64,000 nucleotides of DNA. Origin: JAHDFB01 sp965658745 (GTDB lineage: Bacteria > Bacteroidota > Bacteroidia > Chitinophagales > Saprospiraceae). The position numbers were made by a program, and so were the translations under genes. Shown piece after piece: positions 52,503 through 61,537 of the stretch (positions within the stretch are counted from its first letter, which is position 1; each line of letters starts with the position of its first letter). The stretch lies in contig CBFHTK010000002.1 of assembly GCA_965658745.1 (NCBI GenBank), positions 1 through 64,000 on the forward strand. The letters run 5' to 3'. The notes below the pieces were generated by a model. The model saw only the letters and a list, made by a program, of their open reading frames with translations. It was not told the origin of the DNA and made no database searches.

Positions 52503-54011
52503 TTATTTGTTGGGACTAGAAATAGCAAAAAGGCCTATGAACATGAGAAGTCCATTGACTGCCAATGTTGTAAATCCAAAAGTAAAACCTCCTAACCACT
52601 CTTTACTGTTAACGTCCAGTTGATAAGTAATCAAGATTGCTAGAAGAGCAACTACTAAAGCTAAAGAATCTTTGAGATTCAGATCGCCTATTTTCCACTC
52701 TTTTAGCTGGCGTTTTGTGAGCATTCCAAACGCAAAAAGTCCCATTAGTGGACCGTAGGTGTAGCTTGCTGCCTTGAACAGATTGTTAACAATAGCATCA
52801 TTATTTAAGCTTTTAACTATCAAGATTACGAACAGTAGAAGTATGGAGAAAGCTATATGAACATAAATTCGCGTTCTTTTCTTTTTAGATTCAGACCATT
52901 GATTTTTATCATAGCCCAAGAAATCGATACAGAAGGATGTTGTTAATGAAGTAAGGGCGGAATCAGCACTAGAATATGCTGCCGCAATCAATCCCAAGAC
53001 AAAAAGAACACCAACGTATCCAGGAAGCTGAGTCAATGCAATGGTCGGATAGAGCTGATCGGTTCTCGTAGGAATTTCTAAACCGCTTTTGGACGCGTAT
53101 AGATACAAGAGTGCTCCTAATATCAGAAATAACAGGTTTGCAAATACCAAAATGATGGAAAAGACTTTGATGTTCTTTTGGGCTGAAGCCAATGAATTAC
53201 ATGTCAAGTTCTTTTGCATCATATCCTGGTCCAATCCAGTCATTGCAGTAGCAATGAGTGCACCACTTACAAACTGTTTGAAGAAATTGTTTGGGTCATT
53301 CCATCCACCCTCGAAAAAGAACACTTTAGTATAACCGAGTGACTTGATTTCAGTCCACATTTCTGTTAAATTCAGGTCCAGACTTTTTGTTATAGCTAAT
53401 ACTGTAAATATAACAGCAAGTATCATCGTGACTGTCTGAATGGTATCAGTCCAAACAATAGTCTTGATTCCTCCCCGGAAAGTGTATGCCCAAATCAACA
53501 ATATTGTTATCGTAACAGTTACAAAAAATGGTACATGGTAGTAATCCATTACAAACTTCTGAAAGACGATGGCCACCAAAAAGAGACGCATAGATGCACC
53601 TACAACTCTACTCAAGATGAAGAATCCAGCAGCTGTTTTATGTGACATGAATCCAAGACGCTCACCTAGATAAGCATAAATCGATGTAAGTTTCCAACGG
53701 TAATAAAGAGGCATCAGAACATAGGCAATTACTGCGTATCCAACCAAATAGCCAAATACCATTTGCATATACGAAAATGCCTGATTGCCACCGCTTGCTC
53801 CGACAAGCCCTGGAATTGAGATAAATGTAACTCCTGAAAGGGAAGCTCCTATCATACCTATGGCAACCAAAAGCCATGGAGAGCTGTTATTAGCTTTGAA
53901 AAACGTTTCATTTGTTGCTCCTCGTGAACTGAGGTATGAAACAACAGTCAGAAAACTGAAGTAACATATGACAACAATCATTATTATGGTCGGAGAAACG
54001 AGTTCAGGCAT
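52503..54011 (-). CDS. Sodium:solute symporter, probably for an amino sugar
   Basis: SSS-family inner-membrane transporter, 502 residues and about 13 helices, with GASLSGVTFISIPGLVG near the start, the ion-site region AAAYSSADSALTSLTTSF and a helical C terminus. Its position 8 bp before murQ suggests uptake of MurNAc, anhydro-MurNAc or a related sugar; this is inference from context, as SSS sequence alone does not reveal the substrate. A copy of the dispersed palindrome family (GGGCTGAAGCCA at 53180) lies inside. Confidence 0.9.
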   Translation of the reverse strand: MPELVSPTIIMIVVICYFSFLTVVSYLSSRGATNETFFKANNSSPWLLVAIGMIGASLSGVTFISIPGLVGASGGNQAFSYMQMVFGYLVGYAVIAYVLMPLYYRWKLTSIYAYLGERLGFMSHKTAAGFFILSRVVGASMRLFLVAIVFQKFVMDYYHVPFFVTVTITILLIWAYTFRGGIKTIVWTDTIQTVTMILAVIFTVLAITKSLDLNLTEMWTEIKSLGYTKVFFFEGGWNDPNNFFKQFVSGALIATAMTGLDQDMMQKNLTCNSLASAQKNIKVFSIILVFANLLFLILGALLYLYASKSGLEIPTRTDQLYPTIALTQLPGYVGVLFVLGLIAAAYSSADSALTSLTTSFCIDFLGYDKNQWSESKKKRTRIYVHIAFSILLLFVILIVKSLNNDAIVNNLFKAASYTYGPLMGLFAFGMLTKRQLKEWKIGDLNLKDSLALVVALLAILITYQLDVNSKEWLGGFTFGFTTLAVNGLLMFIGLFAISSPNK

Positions 54012-54082
54012 ATCTTAAAGCTAATTATATGGGATATTGGTCAAAAAGAACGTTCTAAGATTTAGCAGAATCTTGGTTTTTG

Positions 54083-54090
54083 TATCTTTG
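54083..54090 (+). promoter_or_regulatory. -7 box of the 54112 gene
   Basis: TATCTTTG, 21 bp before the ATG; weak -33 match. Confidence 0.55.
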
Positions 54091-54111
54091 AACAGAAGGT
54101 GAAGTAAATAC

Positions 54112-54912
54112 ATGAAAAAGAAATATACTACATATATACAGATTCTTTTATGTATTCTAGTCATGAGGGTGGGTCATGCCCAAAAAACGATCCAACCAAA
54201 AGGGCCAGAATACGAGTATAAAGGCATCGTCTACAATTCCGAAAGAGTATACCAGCTTGTCGCTCACACAAATGGATTAACCGCTGCTATTGACTTTGGA
54301 AAACTGCGTACTTACTACAAAACAAGATTCTATCATTTTTCAGTAGGTTATTTGACGCATCCACTTGAAGACAGGGAAAATAAAAACTCTAGTTTTGAAG
54401 GCTTAGGTTCATCAAATCCCTTTAAGTATGGTAAGCAGAATTACATGTACTTACTTCGAGGAGGTGTCGGAGTAAAACGATATAAATCGGAAAAAGCAAA
54501 ACGGAGAGGGATTGCAGTAGGCTGGTCTTATCAAGCTGGTCCAGCTGTAGCAATTTTAAGACCAGTAAGAAATATATATTTGGTCGATCTGAATGAAACG
54601 GGTATCAAAAGTCCAGTAGAATTATCTTATGATGAAGATCCCGAGACCTTCATGGACTACGATGCCTTATTTGGTCGATCATCTTCACTCGATAGTTGGG
54701 CGCAATTAGGCTTGCGACCTGGTATACAAGCAAAGTGTGCCGTTCATTTTTCCATGGGTGCATTTGATGAGTATGTTAGAGCACTTGAAGTTGGGATAAT
54801 GGCTGACTATTTTGGTTTTAAAATCCCATTGATCGTCGAAAACGATTTTCACAGCAACGATGCTTTGTTTCTAAACCTATTTGTAGCTGTTCAATTCGGA
54901 TCAAGAAAGTAA
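54112..54912 (+). CDS. Secreted protein of unknown function, probable outer-membrane protein
   Basis: I do not recognise a named family. The 266 residues have a signal peptide (MKKKYTTYIQILLCILVMRVGHAQ) and a body of amphipathic strands (RFYHFSVGYLTHPLEDREN, YLLRGGVGVKRYKSE, SYQAGPAVAILRPV, LFLNLFVAVQFGSRK) consistent with an eight-strand outer-membrane barrel, ending in an aromatic-rich strand. It has its own promoter and no operon partner. Confidence 0.7.
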   Translation: MKKKYTTYIQILLCILVMRVGHAQKTIQPKGPEYEYKGIVYNSERVYQLVAHTNGLTAAIDFGKLRTYYKTRFYHFSVGYLTHPLEDRENKNSSFEGLGSSNPFKYGKQNYMYLLRGGVGVKRYKSEKAKRRGIAVGWSYQAGPAVAILRPVRNIYLVDLNETGIKSPVELSYDEDPETFMDYDALFGRSSSLDSWAQLGLRPGIQAKCAVHFSMGAFDEYVRALEVGIMADYFGFKIPLIVENDFHSNDALFLNLFVAVQFGSRK

Positions 54913-55078
54913 CAATCGATCTACTGGATGAAATGTGTATCGAAGTTTAAAATCAATTGTTTTCAACGGTCTCAATATCAATCCCTTAATCAGGCAACTT
55001 TTTAGTTGTTTTTCTGGTTTACTTTAACACAGTATTGCAATCCACAATAGGAATTCCAAAGAGTAAAAGGGTATTTAC

Positions 55079-55086
55079 TACTTTTG
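55079..55086 (+). promoter_or_regulatory. -7 box of lipA
   Basis: TACTTTTG fits TAnnTTTG, 28 bp before the TTG start. Confidence 0.5.
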
Positions 55087-55114
55087 TATTAAATTCATTA
55101 AAAAATCTTAAGTC

Positions 55115-55987
55115 TTGATCGATTTACCTGTAGTTGTCAAAAGAGAAGAGCGTACAAAGAAACCTGATTGGTTGCGTGTTAAATTACCGACTGGTCCAAA
55201 GTATAAACATGTGCGTCAGCTTGTTGATCAATATGAATTGAACACCATTTGTCAATCTGGGAATTGCCCAAATATGGGAGAATGTTGGGGGGCAGGAACT
55301 GCGACCTTTATGATCTTGGGAGATGTTTGCACAAGGTCTTGCTCTTTTTGTGCAGTGAAAACTGGACGTCCACCAGAATACGATGAAGATGAACCTAGAA
55401 GGGTTGCTGAAGCAATTCGATTAATGGAAGTTAAGCATGCCGTACTAACATCAGTGAATAGAGATGAGCTTAAGGATCGAGGAGCAGAGATCTGGTATCA
55501 AACGGTGGTTGCAGTTAAGGAAGAATCTCCTACCACAACAATCGAAACATTAATTCCCGATGTACGTGCCAACTGGGAGGCCTTAGAAAGAATGATTAGT
55601 GGAGGCCAAGAAGTTGTTTCTCACAATATTGAGACAATTAGAGATCTGTATCGTAAGGTAAGACCTCAAGCGAAATATGATCGCTCTCTTGAGCAACTAC
55701 AAAGAATCAAGGACTTTGGCAAAAGGACGAAGACTGGTTTTATGGTTGGACTGGGAGAGACTGATGAGCAGGTGCTACAGACTATGCGAGACCTAAAAGA
55801 GTATGGCGTAGATGTTGTTACAATTGGCCAATACTTACAACCGACGAAAAATCACTTAAAAGTTGAAAAGTTCGTTCATCCTGATACATTTGCTTTCTAC
55901 AAAGAGGAAGGCGAAAAAATGGGTTTCAGTTTTGTGGAAAGTGGTCCTTTAGTAAGATCAAGCTATCACGCTGAAAGACACTTGTAA
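55115..55987 (+). CDS. lipA: Lipoyl synthase
   Basis: Radical SAM enzyme inserting two sulphurs into octanoyl groups on the lipoyl domains of 2-oxoacid dehydrogenases. The 290 residues contain the auxiliary cluster motif C-x4-C-x5-C (CQSGNCPNMGEC), the radical SAM motif C-x3-C-x2-C (CTRSCSFC) and the C-terminal RSSYHAERH with the cluster serine. The start is TTG at 55115: an in-frame TAA ends at 55111 and no ATG or GTG lies before conserved sequence, so a TTG start is nearly forced. Confidence 0.96.
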   Translation: MIDLPVVVKREERTKKPDWLRVKLPTGPKYKHVRQLVDQYELNTICQSGNCPNMGECWGAGTATFMILGDVCTRSCSFCAVKTGRPPEYDEDEPRRVAEAIRLMEVKHAVLTSVNRDELKDRGAEIWYQTVVAVKEESPTTTIETLIPDVRANWEALERMISGGQEVVSHNIETIRDLYRKVRPQAKYDRSLEQLQRIKDFGKRTKTGFMVGLGETDEQVLQTMRDLKEYGVDVVTIGQYLQPTKNHLKVEKFVHPDTFAFYKEEGEKMGFSFVESGPLVRSSYHAERHL

Positions 55988-56094
55988 TTTCTTAATCCTT
56001 CCTTATTCTTTTAGCTTCATTATTTGTTCAGATCGCCTTTTCTTAAAGTTTATGTTTTAAAGTCGTCTTTAGCATAAAAACTATGAGTTAAGGG

Positions 56095-56595
56095 CTAGTT
56101 GCTCTGATGTGACATTTGCGCTTTATTTTCCTGCTTTCTTTTTCTGGCAGATTTGAAGAATTTAGGATGGATTACAAGGAGTCCAAAAGACTCTGCGTCT
56201 TCTTTTCCCTGCGTGGAATGATGAGCGCCATGCGCTCTTAAAATTGCGCGGCTATACTTGCTGTCAAGTTGCTTAAACCATTTAAATCTGCGATGAATAT
56301 AAACATCATGAATTAAAAAATAGGTAAGTCCATATAACGAAATTCCAACACCAACATAAAAAAGGAAACCATACTCTGGATACATCGAACCTACAATGTA
56401 GCATATTGCAGAAGGAATAGCATAAACTAAGAAGAAACGGTCATTTCGCTCGAAAAACTTGTCATGTGGTTCGTGATGATCTTCATGCCAGTGCCACAGA
56501 AAACCGTGCATTACATATTTGTGGGTGAACCAAGCCATGAATTCCATAGCAGTGTATGCGGCAAGAACAATCAAAAAGTTTATAATCCAATGCAT
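56095..56595 (-). CDS. Beta-carotene hydroxylase-type fatty acid hydroxylase
   Basis: Di-iron membrane hydroxylase of 166 residues. Histidine clusters HKYVMHGFLWHWHEDHHEPH, HDVYIHRRFKW and HGAHHSTQGKEDAESFG are arranged as in CrtZ, which adds 3-hydroxyls to beta-carotene to make zeaxanthin. Two to four helices carry the clusters. Other carotenoid genes are not in the window; together with the HMG-CoA synthase it points to an isoprenoid pigment route. A sterol-desaturase relative with another lipid substrate is the alternative. Confidence 0.88.
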   Translation of the reverse strand: MHWIINFLIVLAAYTAMEFMAWFTHKYVMHGFLWHWHEDHHEPHDKFFERNDRFFLVYAIPSAICYIVGSMYPEYGFLFYVGVGISLYGLTYFLIHDVYIHRRFKWFKQLDSKYSRAILRAHGAHHSTQGKEDAESFGLLVIHPKFFKSARKRKQENKAQMSHQSN

Positions 56596-56765
56596 CTTGT
56601 TAATTCAATTTCAACTGCAAAATTAACAAACATCTTTAAATAAAGTTGAGTATTGAATGATTCTTAAAATTCAATCTTAAGTCTAGCCATAAGACTTCTA
56701 ATAAGTTATGAAAAAGCAGTAAGCCAAATAATTCATATTACATTATATTTTAATATGTAATTTAC

Positions 56766-56773
56766 TATCTTTG
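56766..56773 (+). promoter_or_regulatory. -7 box of the histidine kinase gene
   Basis: TATCTTTG overlaps a potential TTG start at 56771, so translation must start later; the ATG at 56855 is chosen for this reason. Confidence 0.6.
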
Positions 56774-56854
56774 TTCTGGATAGTAAATATATCAAGTAAA
56801 ACTACGACTAAGGATCTATTCTGTCATTTTGAGAGTTCGACTTCTCAAAACAGA

Positions 56855-59638
56855 ATGAAATTGACTACAATGACATTATTTAAAGTCTCAACAAGAGCCA
56901 GTGTGCTGTTGAGTTACATAGCCCTAGCTATTATGACAATGCTCTGCGCATTGTTATCTCGTAATGCCATCGCATACAGTCCTGTTGCACTAGATTTTGA
57001 AAATTTATTGGTCTTTTCTACAAAGGCTTATTTCTATTTGGGAGCAGTAATTAGTCTTTCATTTGGGCTCTTTATATATGCTAATTGGCAATCAAATTTT
57101 GTTCAAAAGCAAAAAGTAACGGTATTTGATCGACTGATTTACTTAATCATTAGTAATCTGGTTGTCTTTTCTTTTTTGTTCTTTTTTCCCTACGAAAGTA
57201 AACCACTGTGGACTTCTCTTGGTATTGCGTCCTTCACATTCTTGGTGGATTTATTTATAAAGCCTAAAGAAAGAAATATTAGTTGGCTTATTGGTTGGTT
57301 GATCGTACTCTCAGCCTACCTTTCAATGACTTTATTCGATGGGTACTTGCAATATGACTTGAATGCCCGTAAGACTCTTGCACATGAGTTATATCATGAT
57401 AAATCTGACAAGGCTATTAATTCGATGCGCAATGTTAGTACAGAACTAAAGCTAAATCCTAGAATGGATCAGCTCCTTTCAGTTCCTACACCATTTAAGA
57501 TGCATCGAGAAGAATTTGATCACATCAATAGAGAAATTCTAGATGGTGAGATATCAGAGGGATTCGAGTACCTTTTTAATGCTTATAATCAAGCCGGTGA
57601 AAACATGATTTACGAATGTTATACACCAATTTCCTATTATGAGGAGCAAAAGAGAAAAAGTGACACAATTACTGAAAATATATTCTTTGATCCGATAAAG
57701 AATGTATATCTCACAAGTTGGGTATATGAATCTCCATCTCAAGAGTTAGGTCCTTTTATAATTTTTCTTGAGCAATATCCAGCTGAAGTAGAAACTTCAC
57801 AGACTACGGGTACGGCCCTGTTAGGTTACCTTGGCAAGTATGATTATGTGTACTACAAAAAAAATAAAGTTGCTAGCTATTCAAATCCATTTTTAGTTGA
57901 TCTCGATGATACAAAATTGTCGATTAGTGAAAAAGATTATTTGCTAGATACAGATAGTCAATATAGTAGTCTTTTCTATCAAGTCACACCTGATCGAATA
58001 ATTAAACTCAGTCGGAAATCAGCACGATTGATCAAGCCTGTAAGCTTGTTTTCATTTTTATTTCTCTACATTGGATGCTTTCTGTTTATTGCCAATGTCT
58101 TAAATCTGTTTTATAAATTTTTGCCTTCCTATCTTTCCGTACAGGTAGACGCAATAAATCTACTTAAAAACAAACTTCAGTTTTCAATTATTTCGTTGAT
58201 CATCTTCTCATTTGTTGTAATTGGATTAGTGACGATTTTATATTTCCAAAATATTTCTAGAGAATACGACAATGATTTGCTCAGGGAAAGTGCTGTTTCG
58301 ATTGCACTTGATTTTAATACTCGCCTTTCTGATGCAACTGACGAGACTATGGCAATGAGGGATCTGAATAGTAGCTTGACAAGTATAGCTAAATTACATC
58401 ATGTCAATTTAAATATTTTTGACATGGAAGGTAAACTACAGTTGTCCACCTTGCCTAAATTGTATGAAAAGGATCAGTATTCGCCCACTATTGATAGGGG
58501 GATCTTAGGGGCTTTCGCCCAAAATAGTCTGAAGATTAAGATTGACCCAACGTCATCTTACGCAGGACAGAGTTTTCAACATGCTTACTTTCCTATTGTA
58601 AATTCAATTGGACAAGCAAGGTTTATTGTGCACTCGGTACATGCTCCTGTAGTAAAGTCGAACAGTAAAGTTTCAGATTTTGTTGGAACCTTGCTTAATA
58701 TTTATGTATTTCTGTTTCTAATTGCCGCAGCAATTTCACTTGTAGTCTCAAACTACATTACAAAACCTCTGAAGAAACTTGGTGCAAAAATTAAAACACT
58801 AAAACTTGGCTCGAAGAATGAACCCCTTGTTTGGAATTCGAAGGATGAGTTAGGGCATTTGGTAGCGAATTACAATGAAATGTTATCAAAATTGGATGAT
58901 AGTGCAAAACTTATAGCTCACACAGAGCGCGATATGGCGTGGAGAGAAATGGCAAAACAAGTTGCTCATGAGATAAAAAATCCTCTTACTCCTATGAAGC
59001 TAAGCATTCAATATCTACAAAGAGCTATCGATCAGCAACCAGATAATATGCCATCATTGGTAGATAGAGTATCTCGTACATTGATTGAGCAAATAGACAG
59101 TTTGAGTAATATTGCCGGTGCTTTCAGCAACTTTGGAAAGATGCCTCAAGCTAGCAATGAGAAAGTAGTATTGAATGAAGTAGTAGAGGCTATACATGAT
59201 TTATTTCGAAAGCGAAACGACATGGAAATCAACATGTATGAACCCATTGATGAGCTATTCGTATTTGCTGACAAAAATGCACTTTTAAGAATCCTCAACA
59301 ACATTGTGAAAAATGCTATTCAAGCTATTCCAACCGATCGTCGAGGACACATTGATGTGAAACTCTACAAAAAAGATGCAGTGGCGATCGTTCAGATTAC
59401 AGATAATGGGGTGGGCATACCTGACGAGCGGAAGGACAAAGTATTTTTGCCAAATTTTACAACCAAGAGCTCTGGAACTGGCTTAGGTTTGGCTATTTGC
59501 GCCAATATGGTTGAGTCCTTTAATGGTAGATTGTACTTTGAATCAACTGAAGGTGTGGGAACGGACTTTTTCGTTGAAATTCCTTTAATGCACTTGAACG
59601 ATAACTTCGTGCAAGAAGAGCGCGTAATTCTCGAGTAA
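56855..59638 (+). CDS. NtrY-like sensor histidine kinase
   Basis: Large membrane kinase, about 927 residues from MKLTTMTLF. Order: several N-terminal helices (about 12-190), an extracytoplasmic part (about 190-400), two helices around FSFLFLYIGCFLFIANVL and FSIISLIIFSFVVIGLVTIL, a second sensory part, a helix (LFLIAAAISLVVSNYI), HAMP, then HisKA with the phospho-accepting His in QVAHEIKNPLTPMKLS and an HATPase with NNIVKNAIQAI and GTGLGLAICANMVE. The H-box form with PLTPMKLSIQ is NtrY type. No response regulator is next to it, so the partner is unknown. A GGGC palindrome copy lies inside at 58509. Confidence 0.92.
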   Translation: MKLTTMTLFKVSTRASVLLSYIALAIMTMLCALLSRNAIAYSPVALDFENLLVFSTKAYFYLGAVISLSFGLFIYANWQSNFVQKQKVTVFDRLIYLIISNLVVFSFLFFFPYESKPLWTSLGIASFTFLVDLFIKPKERNISWLIGWLIVLSAYLSMTLFDGYLQYDLNARKTLAHELYHDKSDKAINSMRNVSTELKLNPRMDQLLSVPTPFKMHREEFDHINREILDGEISEGFEYLFNAYNQAGENMIYECYTPISYYEEQKRKSDTITENIFFDPIKNVYLTSWVYESPSQELGPFIIFLEQYPAEVETSQTTGTALLGYLGKYDYVYYKKNKVASYSNPFLVDLDDTKLSISEKDYLLDTDSQYSSLFYQVTPDRIIKLSRKSARLIKPVSLFSFLFLYIGCFLFIANVLNLFYKFLPSYLSVQVDAINLLKNKLQFSIISLIIFSFVVIGLVTILYFQNISREYDNDLLRESAVSIALDFNTRLSDATDETMAMRDLNSSLTSIAKLHHVNLNIFDMEGKLQLSTLPKLYEKDQYSPTIDRGILGAFAQNSLKIKIDPTSSYAGQSFQHAYFPIVNSIGQARFIVHSVHAPVVKSNSKVSDFVGTLLNIYVFLFLIAAAISLVVSNYITKPLKKLGAKIKTLKLGSKNEPLVWNSKDELGHLVANYNEMLSKLDDSAKLIAHTERDMAWREMAKQVAHEIKNPLTPMKLSIQYLQRAIDQQPDNMPSLVDRVSRTLIEQIDSLSNIAGAFSNFGKMPQASNEKVVLNEVVEAIHDLFRKRNDMEINMYEPIDELFVFADKNALLRILNNIVKNAIQAIPTDRRGHIDVKLYKKDAVAIVQITDNGVGIPDERKDKVFLPNFTTKSSGTGLGLAICANMVESFNGRLYFESTEGVGTDFFVEIPLMHLNDNFVQEERVILE
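58509..58520. repeat. GGGC-N4-GCCC palindrome, copy in a coding region
   Basis: GGGCTTTCGCCC followed by AAAA, inside the histidine kinase gene. It shares 16 nt exactly with copies at 8559-8574 and 45571-45585 (opposite strand). Confidence 0.6.
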
Positions 59639-59723
59639 GTCAATTTTCCATCAATATTTTTCTAGAGAGTACTTCCATTAATGTTATTATCTACAGATTC
59701 ACCTAAGTAATCACAATAATAAC

Positions 59724-59731
59724 TAGCTTTG
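59724..59731 (+). promoter_or_regulatory. -7 box of rnpB
   Basis: TAGCTTTG matches TAnnTTTG and lies directly before the first pairing strand of the RNA. Confidence 0.65.
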
Positions 59732-59735
59732 CAAA

Positions 59736-60056
59736 AGATAGAATAGTTCATCGCTATGCATGCATAGAGGAAAGTCCGGACAACGTAGAGCACTGTACCA
59801 TTTAACAAGTGGGTGCCTTTTGGCAACAGATAGTATCGCAGAAAATAACCGCCACCATGTGGTAAGGGTGAAAACGAGAGGTAAGAGCTCCCGATGAAGA
59901 CATGCAAATGTTTTTGTGGATAAACCTTGCAGGTTGAAATGTCATGTACATTATGGATTGAAGGCTGCTCGCCTGAGCAATGCCATAAGGGGTAGGCAGA
60001 TTAGATAAATGATGAACGCGCGCAAGCGAACAGAATCCGGCTTATTTTCTATCATT
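59736..60056 (+). ncRNA. rnpB: RNase P RNA, bacterial class A
   Basis: The catalytic RNA that cuts 5' leaders from tRNA precursors. Conserved region I is present as GAGGAAAGTCCGGAC (59767-59781) and region V as ACAGAATCCGGCTTA near 60030. Helix P1 is formed by GATAGAA (59737-59743) with TTCTATC (60047-60053). The length of about 320 nt is in the normal range. It has a promoter box before it and shares a terminator with the convergent porV. Ends are estimated from P1. Confidence 0.95.
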
Positions 60057-60086
60057 TTACTACGACTGTTTGAGCAGTAAATACAA

Positions 60087-60124
60087 AAAAAGCTCCACCG
60101 ATATCATCGATGGAGCTTTTTTTA
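60087..60124. terminator. Bidirectional terminator between rnpB and porV
   Basis: AAAGCTCCACCGAT and ATCGATGGAGCTTT form a stem with one mismatch, with a T run on both strands. Confidence 0.9.
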
Positions 60125-60143
60125 TTTTCTATTAAATCCCTTA

Positions 60144-61361
60144 TTACTCGGCTATCTCTCCCAAGTTAAATACTACACCAAATCTCAATGTATTATCCAA
60201 AGGACTTCGACGTATTGTAGTAGGAACGAGATATGATATATTCATATTTAGCGTGCTATACTTCAATCCCAGTCCAAGTGTGAGGAATCTTCTATCTCCT
60301 TTTCTTGGATGTTCATAATAGTAACCAGCTCTAACAGCAAATTGCTGATCGTACCAATATTCTATCCCTGTACTATAGTAAATTTCTAATAGTTCTTCAC
60401 CAAAACCTCCTGGAGCATCAACAAAAGAACGCGTTATACCTTCGATCAAGTTTTGCTCTCTGAAATCTGCTACTCCATTTTCATCCAAATCAAATCGAGT
60501 AGAATCTAATGGACTGATTGGAGTAGGAACTAATAACTTGTTAACATCCAATGCAAAGGTAATCATGTTATAATCATCAATGTTCAGATCAAGCGCAACA
60601 CCAACACCTAGATTGCTAGGTAAGAAGTCCCTTACATCTAACTCTCTTGTATATGTAACTCGTGAACCAAGATTTGTTACTGCAAGACCGTAATTAATCC
60701 TTGCATCGTAATCTCCTAGTACGATATCGTTGTAATAATTTAAACCAAAATCTACTGAAAATGCGTTTGCAGCAGTAATGTTTACATTGTCAATAGATTG
60801 ACCAGAAGCAAGATTTGAATAGATATACTTGGCAGACAGTGAAGCTGAAAAAGTTTCAGCAAGTTTTCTTGCATATGCAAATGACAATGAAAACTCACGT
60901 GGTCGTCCTGAACCTCGAGACTCGCCTTGTGGACCTGTAAAGTCAATCTGACCCAAAGAGAAAAATCGGAGGTCAAATCCGATTGTTTGAAGATCATTTA
61001 TTCGCTTGTATCCTGATAGATATGCTAAGTATACGTCTTTTAAACCAATACCTTGTAACCAAGGTGAATACGTCGCACTAACTCCGAGATCGTTTTGAGC
61101 AAAAGCTAATTTTGATGCATTAAAGTGCATAGCGTTTGGATCAGCTGAAGTTGCTAGACCAACATCTCCCATTGCTCCAGCCCTCGCATCAGGATTAATT
61201 CTCAAAAATGGAACTGCAGACAAAAGTGTATTTGGAAGACAAGGACCGCCTGGACTTTCAGTTAGACAGCCTTTCTCAGCGTCCCATATTTGGGCGTCAG
61301 CCGAACTTGAAAAACCAAAAAGGCATACTAAGACAAGTATAAGTGAGTGTATATTTTTCAT
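60144..61361 (-). CDS. porV: Type IX secretion outer-membrane protein PorV
   Basis: FadL-like outer-membrane barrel that carries T9SS cargo to the sortase PorU. From the ATG at 61361 the 405 residues have a signal peptide (MKNIHSLILVLVCLFGFSSSADAQ), the typical opening PFLRINPDARAGAMGDVGLATS and repeated amphipathic strands ending FGVVFNLGEI. A frame from 61409 adds 16 residues before the signal and is rejected. It lies 176 bp downstream of porU on the same strand, the standard pairing. Confidence 0.95.
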   Translation of the reverse strand: MKNIHSLILVLVCLFGFSSSADAQIWDAEKGCLTESPGGPCLPNTLLSAVPFLRINPDARAGAMGDVGLATSADPNAMHFNASKLAFAQNDLGVSATYSPWLQGIGLKDVYLAYLSGYKRINDLQTIGFDLRFFSLGQIDFTGPQGESRGSGRPREFSLSFAYARKLAETFSASLSAKYIYSNLASGQSIDNVNITAANAFSVDFGLNYYNDIVLGDYDARINYGLAVTNLGSRVTYTRELDVRDFLPSNLGVGVALDLNIDDYNMITFALDVNKLLVPTPISPLDSTRFDLDENGVADFREQNLIEGITRSFVDAPGGFGEELLEIYYSTGIEYWYDQQFAVRAGYYYEHPRKGDRRFLTLGLGLKYSTLNMNISYLVPTTIRRSPLDNTLRFGVVFNLGEIAE

Positions 61362-61537
61362 TCGATATCTAGTAAAATCTAAATTTGTAAGTTGTAAATA
61401 TATAACCATTCGTATGATCGAAGCATATAACTTCTAGGATATGTTAATTATTTTGCAACATGATGTTTTTTTTCAGCTTATGTCAGCATTTAACTTTGAG
61501 GTTTAATTCTAGTTACTACTAGAGACTCTACCCAGGC

